Assembly: GCA_965220045.1 (NCBI GenBank) | Contig: OZ244803.1 | Span: 930,001-994,000 of the forward strand | Direction of reading: 5' to 3' | Length of the DNA: 64,000 nt | Origin: VXOZ01 sp965220045 | GTDB taxonomy: Bacteria; Chloroflexota; UBA11872; VXOZ01 | In this document: piece after piece, positions 25,549 through 32,964 of the stretch | Layout of the letters: every line of letters starts with the position of its first letter | Numbering within the stretch: position 1 is the stretch's first letter | Position numbers and translations under genes: made by a program | The notes under the pieces: generated by a model | Databases searched by the model: none | What the model was told of the DNA's origin: nothing | Seen by the model: the letters and a program-made list of their open reading frames with translations, nothing else

Positions 25549-25941
25549 CTAGCTTGCGGTTGGGTCCGGCTGCATCATGCCAAAGATGTTGCCCTCGGTG
25601 TCCTTGGCGTAGCCAACCCAGCCGACTCCCGTCACCGGCGACTTCGGCAGGACAATGATGCCGCCCTCAGCCGGGATCTTTTCCAGGGCCTCGTCAAGCT
25701 CCGTGACCTGGACCACGCACGTGTAGCAATTGACGGCGGCGTGCTCTTCCGGCGGGGCACCGCGGCGCTCTGTCAGGCCGCCATTTATGCCTGGCTCGTC
25801 CTCGGGGCCCGTCATGATCAGCCAGTAGTCGGTCTCTTCGCTTTCCCACTTATGGAATTGCCAGCCAAATACGTTGGTGTAGAACGCGATTGCCCGCTGC
25901 GGGTCGGAGGCTTGAATTTCGAAGTGTACGATGCGTGACAC
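25549..25941 (-). CDS. VOC-family (glyoxalase-like) protein 1
   Basis: 130 residues, one vicinal-oxygen-chelate domain pair. Motifs: VHFEIQASDPQRAIAFYTNV at the start, INGGLTERRG, and AKDTEGNIFGMMQ at the end, as in the CFP32/glyoxalase-like group. Potential metal ligands are the N-terminal histidine H6 and a C-terminal glutamate. Substrate unknown; relatives include glyoxalases, dioxygenases and antibiotic-binding proteins. ATG at 25941. Confidence 0.85.
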   Translation of the reverse strand: MSRIVHFEIQASDPQRAIAFYTNVFGWQFHKWESEETDYWLIMTGPEDEPGINGGLTERRGAPPEEHAAVNCYTCVVQVTELDEALEKIPAEGGIIVLPKSPVTGVGWVGYAKDTEGNIFGMMQPDPTAS

Positions 25942-26174
25942 GGTATTCCTCTCTTGAACACAAGTTTTGTCGAGACACCATCTGTTGGAGTAGTCTCACG
26001 GATTTCCCTCAGTGTAGCTTAACCCGGCGCACCGCAAAGGAAGCGGTGGGCGGCTGGACCAAAGACATCCGGGCGAAGGAGTTTGCGCGTCAAACGCATT
26101 ACTCAAGGCTGCCAGCACCAATTTGCGCACAGTGAACGTCCGACTCGTCTGATGCTGGTAAAGGAGAACTGGCG

Positions 26175-26780
26175 CTACTTAGCATCGAGAAGACGAGTGA
26201 CCGTCTTCCACGTGCGGGTGGTGATATTCGGGCCGTAGAGGTCTTCAAGGCCGGCCATCAAATCCAGTGTACCGGAGGCTGGGGTAAGGGTAAGCACACT
26301 GCACACCTCGCCGGCGGTCGCATGCACGATGCCAAAGTTCTCACTCGACAGGTCGTTTAACGGGATCTCGGGTCCGGTCTCTGTCTCTGGGAGAAATGTA
26401 ACATAGAGTCTCGTCTGCGGGGTTGAGACCACTGTCTTGAATGGATCGGTTTCTACCAGGCGCTGCAAGGCTGCGACTGTCCGTATGATGACGGGTACGT
26501 CGTAGCCGAATTCCTCCTTAAGCAGTTGCTCGAGAGCCGGACGGAGTTGAGACGCGTCGGTATTTTCAGCTTTGAGGCGAATGTTGCCGCTCGCCAGCAC
26601 GGTTTTTACGTCCGCATATCCCCGGGCCTCAAGGACGGAACGCAGATCCGCCATCCGAATCTTGCGGTGCCCCCCTACGTTGATGCCGCGCAGAAAGGCA
26701 GCAAAGGTTTCTATCTCTTGTGCGGGTCCTGCGACAGGTGGCAATTGGATCCTCCGGGTATCGTACGGTGGCTGGTGCAA
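26175..26780 (-). CDS. DUF1697 family protein
   Basis: About 201 residues. The opening family motif FAAFLRGINVGGHRKIRMAD is followed by DVKTVLASGNIRL and the C-terminal TTRTWKTVTRLLDAK, all typical of DUF1697. The only upstream start in frame is TTG at 26780 with GAGAG before it, so the N-terminus is uncertain; family members usually start about 10 residues before AFLRG. No function known. Forms a minus-strand run with two VOC genes. Confidence 0.82.
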   Translation of the reverse strand: MHQPPYDTRRIQLPPVAGPAQEIETFAAFLRGINVGGHRKIRMADLRSVLEARGYADVKTVLASGNIRLKAENTDASQLRPALEQLLKEEFGYDVPVIIRTVAALQRLVETDPFKTVVSTPQTRLYVTFLPETETGPEIPLNDLSSENFGIVHATAGEVCSVLTLTPASGTLDLMAGLEDLYGPNITTRTWKTVTRLLDAK

Positions 26781-26828
26781 CGGCTCTCGACCGACGTGCG
26801 AGAAAAGGCATTTAGCGGGGTGGCGTGC

Positions 26829-27248
26829 TCACTGCGCGCCCAGCGAGGGCCGGTAGTTGCCGAAGCTCCACTCATAGCCTTCCGGATCGAGAGCGCGGTA
26901 CCGGCGCGTGCCCCACTCCGTGTCCTCAGGAGGGAACACGATGTGCGCTCCGGCGGCCAAGGCACGCTGGTAATGGGCGTCCACGTCTGCAACGTATTCA
27001 TAGATACCGTGTCCCGCCGGGACGTTCCGGTGGCTTTCCGCAGCTTGCTCAGCGGTAGCGGTGCCGAGCATTATAGCGCCGTTGCCAAAGCTCATTTCCA
27101 CATGCATCACGGTGCCGGCGAGATCGCAGAAATCAACTGTCTTGGTGAAGCCGAAAGCCGCGGCCAGCCAGCGAAGGGCCGCAGCGGCGTCACGATAGCT
27201 CAAGCAGGGGAAGAGCGTAGGCAGAGACTCATCGGGTTCCTTGTTCAT
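26829..27248 (-). CDS. VOC-family (PhnB-like) protein 2
   Basis: About 139 residues from ATG 27248; the frame is open to 27293 and overlaps the previous gene, so a longer form is possible. YRDAAAALRWLAAAFGF and YRALDPEGYEWSFGNYRPSL match the PhnB/glyoxalase subgroup with an aromatic C-terminus. Probably co-transcribed with VOC protein 3 upstream and DUF1697 downstream. Substrate unknown. Confidence 0.82.
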   Translation of the reverse strand: MNKEPDESLPTLFPCLSYRDAAAALRWLAAAFGFTKTVDFCDLAGTVMHVEMSFGNGAIMLGTATAEQAAESHRNVPAGHGIYEYVADVDAHYQRALAAGAHIVFPPEDTEWGTRRYRALDPEGYEWSFGNYRPSLGAQ

Positions 27249-27270
27249 CGCACGCTGCTCAGACCTTTTC

Positions 27271-27654
27271 CTAGTCCTTGCCATGCTTTTCAAAGTGCAA
27301 GGTGTACCCGTTCGGTGTTTGGACTTTCATCTCCCAGGAATCCCACTCTTCCCAATAGCATTTGGGTTCGGAGAACTCGTATCCCTTGGCCTTGCAAACT
27401 GCCCTGACTTTGCTGAAGCTATCAGTCTCCATTTGCCACACGAAGCTCGCTTTGGCCTTTTCTGGGTCGAAGTCGCTCTTTGCCTCCACTCCAAATTCGA
27501 AGTTTTCGCAACGCAAGGCGATGAAACCGGGAAAGTCGTCGCCTTCGTAAGAAATCTCAAACCCAAAGTTCTTGTAGAATTCCACCTCTGCGTCGAGGTC
27601 CTGCACGTAGATAATTGGGATGAGTCGATTGAACTTAGGCAATAATGCATCCAT
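27271..27654 (-). CDS. VOC-family (glyoxalase-like) protein 3
   Basis: 127 residues from ATG 27654. LIPIIYVQDLDAEVEFYKNF, the strand/helix opening of VOC domains, and a C-terminal VQTPNGYTLHFEK. Resembles bleomycin-resistance-type dimeric proteins but lacks obvious metal ligands (no histidine near the N-terminus), so it may be a binding protein rather than an enzyme. The tRNA-Ser gene lies upstream on the same strand. Confidence 0.82.
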   Translation of the reverse strand: MDALLPKFNRLIPIIYVQDLDAEVEFYKNFGFEISYEGDDFPGFIALRCENFEFGVEAKSDFDPEKAKASFVWQMETDSFSKVRAVCKAKGYEFSEPKCYWEEWDSWEMKVQTPNGYTLHFEKHGKD

Positions 27655-27729
27655 GCGTCAACACCTGTGGGTTCTCAGGAAGGCCACCGTTGAGCCAAGC
27701 AGATTCGCAGAGTCGCTTTCGAGAAAAAC

Positions 27730-27821
27730 TGGCGGAGAGGGTGGGATTCGAACCCACGACGCCCTTTTGGGGGCGTAATCGTTTTCGAGACGATCTCCTT
27801 CAACCACTCGGACACCTCTCC
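27730..27821 (-). tRNA. tRNA-Ser(CGA)
   Basis: Seven-base acceptor stem GGAGAGG/CCTCTCC, discriminator G, encoded CCA, anticodon loop CTCGAAA (anticodon CGA, reading UCG) on a 5-bp stem, a long variable arm (GCCCCC...GGGC) typical of serine tRNAs, and T-loop GGTTCGAATCC. 92 bases including CCA. Confidence 0.96.
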
Positions 27822-27838
27822 AAGGGTCGTCAACTTCT

Positions 27839-27867
27839 ACGATAGCGAAACCAACCTCACCGTACAA
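27839..27867 (-). promoter_or_regulatory. Promoter of tRNA-Ser
   Basis: Minus-strand TTGTAC (27862-27867), 17-base spacer, TATCGT (27839-27844), ending 18 bases before the mature tRNA. Confidence 0.55.
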
Positions 27868-28230
27868 CTTGCTCATGCCATGTTTCACTATTCGACAGAA
27901 CTAGAAATCGGAGTCAATCGAGGCGGATCCACAAGAATGGCCAGGCCACGCTTCACATGGACCGCTGGCACCGGACAGTGTCTACCAGGAGGTCAAACTG
28001 TGGGTTTGGAGGCCTAGCGGCGGGACGGCGCAGCCATTCTAGGCTGTGCAGCACGTCTGCTGTACTGCCTATCGTGGAGAGAATTGTTTGCCTAGGCACC
28101 TGAGAGTCACGCAACGCCACGGGGGTCTATGTGGGAACAGAGCCCTTCAGAACAGTGCACCGCTGCCCCGGTCTGTCGGGTAAAACCGGATCGGGCGCGA
28201 CTCCCGCGAGTTAAGAACCGTAAATGGAGC
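27868..28230. other. Gene-free stretch between ABC operon and tRNA-Ser
   Basis: No coding frame with a ribosome site or family similarity. A small inverted repeat GCGCAGCC/GGCTGTGC (7 of 8 bp) occurs near 28030. No terminator with a clear U-run after the ATPase gene. Confidence 0.4.
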
Positions 28231-29025
28231 TTAGCTACCGGAGTAGGGCTGCTGAGGCGGCTGTTCCTGCGAGGGCTCCCACTGTCCGGCTTCAGCCTGG
28301 CGCATGAGCGTGCTGATGGGCTCGCTGGGTTCTTCTTGTGACGGATGCCAGAGGGAGAGCACGCCGTCGCTCATCGTATACGTCTCATCGGCGATGTCGC
28401 GTACCGAGACGTCATGGGTTGCCATGACGACGGTGACGCCTTCCTGTCGCACAATACGAGAAAAGAGGAGCATCATCTGGAGGCCGGTCACACTATCCAA
28501 GTCACCGGTTGGCTCATCGGCCAGCAGCAGAGCCGGTTCATTGGCAAGGGCGCGGGCAATGGCCACACGGCCTTGCTCGCCGCCCGAGAGCTCAAATGGA
28601 CGGTGGCTGGCGCGCTTGCTCAAGCCTACCAGGTCAAGGAGTTCCAGGGCGCGTTCGTGGCGCTTCCGTGCGCCCATGCCAGCTATCCGCATGGGCAGTT
28701 CGACATTCTCGTACGCCGAGAGCACGGGCAGGAGGGCAAACGCTTGAAAAATGAAGCCGATCTTGTGTCGTCGCAGCATGGTCAGCTCGCGGTCGCTCAT
28801 CCCGCGAGTGTCGTTGTCCATGATTCTAATCATGCCGGACGTGGGACGGTCCAATCCACCAACCAGGTTGAGTAGGGTTGTCTTGCCGCTGCCGGAGCGG
28901 CCCTGCAACGCGATGAGACGGCCTGGCAGAATTTGCCAGTTGGCGTGCCGGACGGCATGCACATCCTCGCGGCCAACGTGATAGACCCGTGACACCTCTT
29001 CAGCGATGGCAATGTGTTGAGCCAT
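28231..29025 (-). CDS. ABC transporter ATPase (MacB/LolD type), second ATPase of the operon
   Basis: 264 residues. Walker A GRSGSGKTTLLN, Q-loop FIFQAF, signature LSGGEQGRVAIARAL, Walker B LLLADEPTGDLD and switch histidine MATHDVS are all intact. The signature has G instead of the usual Q/R after EQ. A proline/glutamine-rich 30-residue tail follows the NBD. Last gene of the exporter operon, 72 bases after the other ATPase. Its presence means one permease is served by two non-identical ATPases, so a heterodimeric motor is likely (inference). Confidence 0.92.
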   Translation of the reverse strand: MAQHIAIAEEVSRVYHVGREDVHAVRHANWQILPGRLIALQGRSGSGKTTLLNLVGGLDRPTSGMIRIMDNDTRGMSDRELTMLRRHKIGFIFQAFALLPVLSAYENVELPMRIAGMGARKRHERALELLDLVGLSKRASHRPFELSGGEQGRVAIARALANEPALLLADEPTGDLDSVTGLQMMLLFSRIVRQEGVTVVMATHDVSVRDIADETYTMSDGVLSLWHPSQEEPSEPISTLMRQAEAGQWEPSQEQPPQQPYSGS

Positions 29026-29097
29026 GACTACAATTCGCCTCTATCGATTTCCTAAACACACTCTAGCGTGCAAATCCCAGTCCGATCTTGCGGCAGC

Positions 29098-30042
29098 CTA
29101 GCGACGCAGCAGGCCCCGCAGGCCCCGCTTCTCGTCTTCCTCGTCGGATGAAGAATACGCGGGTTTGACAACGATGCCGTCATCCGACATTTCTACTATT
29201 GCGCGATCGCGAATGCCAAATTGCTCCAGGTATTCTTGCGGTATCTGCAGACGACCGGCGGAGTCGAGCACGACGTATTCATCGTGGCTGATTTCTTCTT
29301 CCCCAGCTATCTCGCTGATGCGGCGCACGGTTTCAGTGCTCGTGCGGCCATCGCGAATGGCAACAACCCGGTCGACGCGATACGCCACGTTGGGGTCGTG
29401 ACTCACAATGATGATAGTCGTGCCAAATTCCTCGTTGATGCGGCGAAACGTATCGTAAATCGTGCTGGCGGTCTGGGTGTCGACCTCACCGGTTGGTTCA
29501 TCGGCAAGGAGGAGAGGCGGAGAAAGCGCCAAGGAGATGGAAATGGCGACGCGCTGCTGCTCACCACCGGACAGTTGCCCCACACGGTGCCGCAGCCGAT
29601 GACCCAGGCCAACGGCTTCCAGCAATTCGGTGGCGCGCGCCTCGCGCTTCTTGGTCGGCATGCCGGAAATAATCAACGGCATTTGCACGTTTTCCAAAGC
29701 GGTGAGGTACCCGATCAGGTTGCGGGAGCTCTGCTGCCACACAAAGCCCACCATGTACCGCTTATACCAGACCAGGTCGGCGTCCGACATCTTGACCAGG
29801 TTCAGACTGCCAACCGTCAGAGTACCGGCGCTTGGCCGGTCGAGTCCTCCCAATGTGTTGAGGAGGGTCGACTTGCCGCTGCCGGAGTTGCCGATGATGG
29901 CCATGATTTCGCCGCGGGCCACCTCGAGGTCAAGCCCCTGCAAGGCGACAACTTCAAGGTCCGCGACTTTGTAGATCTTGACCAGGTTGTCGCTGACAAT
30001 GAACGGTTCACCACGCTCCGGAAGCGGCGGTATCTTCTTCAT
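29098..30042 (-). CDS. ABC transporter ATPase with C-terminal AbrB-like domain
   Basis: 314 residues. NBD 15-245: Walker A GNSGSGKSTLLN, Q-loop VGFVWQQS, signature LSGGEQQRVAIS, Walker B LLLADEPTGEVD, switch H-loop IIVSHDP. Residues about 256-295 (VVLDSAGRLQIPQEYLEQFG and IVEMSDDGIVVKP) form a SpoVT/AbrB-like swapped-hairpin segment, normally a DNA-binding or dimerisation element of transition-state regulators and antitoxins. This fusion is unusual for MacB/LolD ATPases and could mediate dimerisation or feedback on transcription. The ATG overlaps the permease stop by 4 bases. Confidence 0.9.
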   Translation of the reverse strand: MKKIPPLPERGEPFIVSDNLVKIYKVADLEVVALQGLDLEVARGEIMAIIGNSGSGKSTLLNTLGGLDRPSAGTLTVGSLNLVKMSDADLVWYKRYMVGFVWQQSSRNLIGYLTALENVQMPLIISGMPTKKREARATELLEAVGLGHRLRHRVGQLSGGEQQRVAISISLALSPPLLLADEPTGEVDTQTASTIYDTFRRINEEFGTTIIIVSHDPNVAYRVDRVVAIRDGRTSTETVRRISEIAGEEEISHDEYVVLDSAGRLQIPQEYLEQFGIRDRAIVEMSDDGIVVKPAYSSSDEEDEKRGLRGLLRR

Positions 30043-32828
30043 CCTTGCTCTTCCCCAAACTTGATCGCCTCATGAATCCGCATGCGCGTGAGCATGGAGA
30101 TGATTACCGGTACCGCGATGGCAAGGATGATCGCCAGGATGAAGTAGATCTTCGCTATGTCAGCCCAGGCAGTGATCACGACAAACGACGGAATGTTGGC
30201 GTGTTCACCGGTCTTGATCTGCAAGAAGGGAATGAAGACGCGCCCTGCCAGCACGCCGAATATAGTGCCAACGGTAACTCCCATCACGATGAGGAAGCCC
30301 TGCTCGAATATGTAGAGACCGATCAATTGCCGGATGGAGAGTCCCATCGCGCGCAGGATGCCAAAGTCCTGCATGCGGCGTTGGAACGAGAGCAGGGAAT
30401 AGGTCAGGAATCCGAGAATCGTAAGCAGAATCGCTATCAAGAAACCGACCGTGAGCATGCCGAAGACGCCGGTTCTGCGCGGGTCGTCACGCTGTGCAAT
30501 GACCTTTTCGCGCGTATCCTGGGTGCGCACGACGATGAATTCCAGATCGCGGAGCTTCTCTTCGATGGCCTCGATGTCGGCGTCGGCATCCGTCTTGACC
30601 CACGCGTCGTAGGGGCCTAATCCAATGTTGTCAAAGATGTAGTCCAGGTTTGCGATGGCAAAGTAGTCAGTGTCTGGGAATTGCGTGGGGAAATAGTCCA
30701 CCCAGTCAACGATGACGAAGTCGATCTGTCTTTGGCGCAAGTTGATGCGCACGCGGTCGCCGACTTTCAGCTTATGGTCGATCATGAAGTTGGCGCTGGC
30801 AAGAATTGCGTCCGGCTGGGCGGCAAGCTCATTCATCAGTGTGACAAGCGAGCGGTGCGCGAAGTCTGGGCGCCAGTACATAACGTTCACGGCATCCCAA
30901 GGGTCAATCGCGACGATCTGGATTTCCGGTGTGGCACGGTCCGGCAGGATGGCATTGCCCTTGCTATCCCAAACACGGGCGGCTGCCTTGATCTCATCGA
31001 CTAGGAGGTGATCGGAGAATGGCGCGATATACCATTGCTCCAACTCTTCATCGTAGTCGCCGGACTCGTAGAACGCCATATCGGCCCCAACACGGTAGTA
31101 GACGGAATCGGAGTGATTGCGCGTGAGGGTGGCGGCCACGGAAGCGCTGAACGTCCCAATGGCGAGCGTCAGCACGAGCAACAAGAGCAGGCTGTTGTAC
31201 TGACCGGCAGAGCGGGAGATGTGGCGCAAGCCCAGCAGTATCGATACGCCCCACACGCGGTTCCCGACACGCGTGACGAGTTCCACGATGTAAGGGAAGA
31301 GCCGCACGAACAGCAACGCCATCCCGAACATGAATACGGAGGGGACTATGAGCAGGAGCGGGTTGGAGAAAACGTTGCCCTCTTCTCCCAGGACGATGAC
31401 TTGCCGCTGGTCCTGCAACAGCCGGTAGCCATAGAACGACAGCGCCAGCAGAAGGATGTCTACGAAGAAGCGCTGCCACCACGGTCTGCGCAATTTACGC
31501 GAGGCTTCCTGCTTGAAAGTGACGATACTGTGCCGCGCCGTTGCGGCCGCGGGCATTAGCGCCGCGCCAATCGAGAGCGCAATGGCGGCTAACGCGTAAT
31601 TGAAAGTGCTGGTCGTAATCGTGATGGGCAGGGGGTCGCGGCCGATGAAGGTGAGAAACGTGTACGTACGTGCGATGAGTTGCGCAAGATAGACTCCCAG
31701 AACGGGCCCGACAACGAGGGCAAGCAGGCCGATCATCCCGCCTTCCAGGAGATAGATGCCGACAATCTGCCATGTGCTTGCTCCCCGGCTCTTCAATACC
31801 GCAATTTCGTTGCGTTGGCGGTCTACCACCATCGAAGAGGCGATGCCAATGTAGTAGAGCACAATGCCGATGACGGGCGCCGAGAGAATGAACAGCAGAA
31901 TCTTGAGGAAGAAGAGGTCGCGGATATACCGCAAGAGGATGTCTTCAGGCGAGATGTCGATCTTCACCTTGCCGAGAATCGTGCCCAAATTGGAACGAAT
32001 TTCGCTGATCCCCGTGATGATCGCCCTGGCATTGCTCGCATTGATGGCGTCGACGTCGAAGACCGAGAACCAGGTGTACTCATAGCCGATTTCTTCGTAG
32101 TCCGCGAGAATGACGTTGATAAAGGTCTCATCCGGCACCATCAAACCCTCTTTGAAGTATTGGGGATGATAGAACCAGTAAATCTCATTCGGGTCGTTGG
32201 GGAACCAGCGTCCGACGATTTTGACTTCAATTGGTTCCGGTTCGCCGCCCGGCGTGCGGTAGACGGTGATCAGGTGGTCGCCAACCTCCGCGCCGATGGC
32301 GTCCAACTTTTCGGTCATGATCACCGCTTCGATGTACGGATCGCCGGATTTGGCCGGGTTGGCGTAGCGTCCTTCCAGGATGCGGACATGCTTGTCGAAG
32401 TCCGTGGCAAACGCGATGAAGCCCCAATCCGCGAACTGGCGCGACGATAGGTCTACGTCATCGCCTTTCGTGAGGATGGGCATGTGCTCGGTCTGGCAGT
32501 AGCGGGTAGACAGGAGCAAGGGAATGCCCATCTCGGTGGGCGCCGTTACCCGCATGTACTCGTCCGCTTGCTGGTATTGCAGGAGCGAGATATTCGTCTC
32601 GTTCTTCTGCTCGAACTTGCGGATGAGAAGACTGGCGCGCGGCTGGGCCTGCCGCGACTCCGTGTCGCGCAAGGCGCGGTGCAAGAGCATCTCGCTCATG
32701 CCTTCGGAATAGAGCGGGACGCTCGATACGAGCGTGACCGTTACCACCAAGCCGAGGATAGTAGAAAAGACTATGTTAATGTTATTGAGCAGGCGTTTGG
32801 TAACGAGGACCAGGATGGAATAGGTCAA
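30039..32828 (-). CDS. Large FtsX/MacB-type ABC permease
   Basis: 929 residues with about ten hydrophobic helices: one near 17-37, a cluster 305-560 and a final set of three from about 815 to 920. Large extracytoplasmic regions lie at about 40-300 and 565-810. The two FtsX units (IAVLKSRGASTWQIVGIYLL and FGILRAMGLSIRQLIGLYIF) contain the cytoplasmic coupling segments, so this is a fused, two-unit permease of the MacB/LolCE kind. It should use the force of the downstream ATPases to drive envelope export through the adaptor encoded upstream. Downstream ATPase is translationally coupled. Confidence 0.9.
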   Translation of the reverse strand: MTYSILVLVTKRLLNNINIVFSTILGLVVTVTLVSSVPLYSEGMSEMLLHRALRDTESRQAQPRASLLIRKFEQKNETNISLLQYQQADEYMRVTAPTEMGIPLLLSTRYCQTEHMPILTKGDDVDLSSRQFADWGFIAFATDFDKHVRILEGRYANPAKSGDPYIEAVIMTEKLDAIGAEVGDHLITVYRTPGGEPEPIEVKIVGRWFPNDPNEIYWFYHPQYFKEGLMVPDETFINVILADYEEIGYEYTWFSVFDVDAINASNARAIITGISEIRSNLGTILGKVKIDISPEDILLRYIRDLFFLKILLFILSAPVIGIVLYYIGIASSMVVDRQRNEIAVLKSRGASTWQIVGIYLLEGGMIGLLALVVGPVLGVYLAQLIARTYTFLTFIGRDPLPITITTSTFNYALAAIALSIGAALMPAAATARHSIVTFKQEASRKLRRPWWQRFFVDILLLALSFYGYRLLQDQRQVIVLGEEGNVFSNPLLLIVPSVFMFGMALLFVRLFPYIVELVTRVGNRVWGVSILLGLRHISRSAGQYNSLLLLLVLTLAIGTFSASVAATLTRNHSDSVYYRVGADMAFYESGDYDEELEQWYIAPFSDHLLVDEIKAAARVWDSKGNAILPDRATPEIQIVAIDPWDAVNVMYWRPDFAHRSLVTLMNELAAQPDAILASANFMIDHKLKVGDRVRINLRQRQIDFVIVDWVDYFPTQFPDTDYFAIANLDYIFDNIGLGPYDAWVKTDADADIEAIEEKLRDLEFIVVRTQDTREKVIAQRDDPRRTGVFGMLTVGFLIAILLTILGFLTYSLLSFQRRMQDFGILRAMGLSIRQLIGLYIFEQGFLIVMGVTVGTIFGVLAGRVFIPFLQIKTGEHANIPSFVVITAWADIAKIYFILAIILAIAVPVIISMLTRMRIHEAIKFGEEQG

Positions 32829-32964
32829 AAGGCATCCCTTCGAGCTGGATCGCTATCGCAACTGCGGACACTGCTAACTGTTGAAGATGGCCGCATGCAC
32901 CATGCAAGCATCTACAATCGAGCGCACCTGGGCTCTGTCGCCGGCGCATACTAGGCCAACCTCA

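Noticed and set aside
29221..30075. 284-residue open frame on the plus strand
   Set aside because: Antisense to the AbrB-tailed ATPase; composition typical of a shadow frame.
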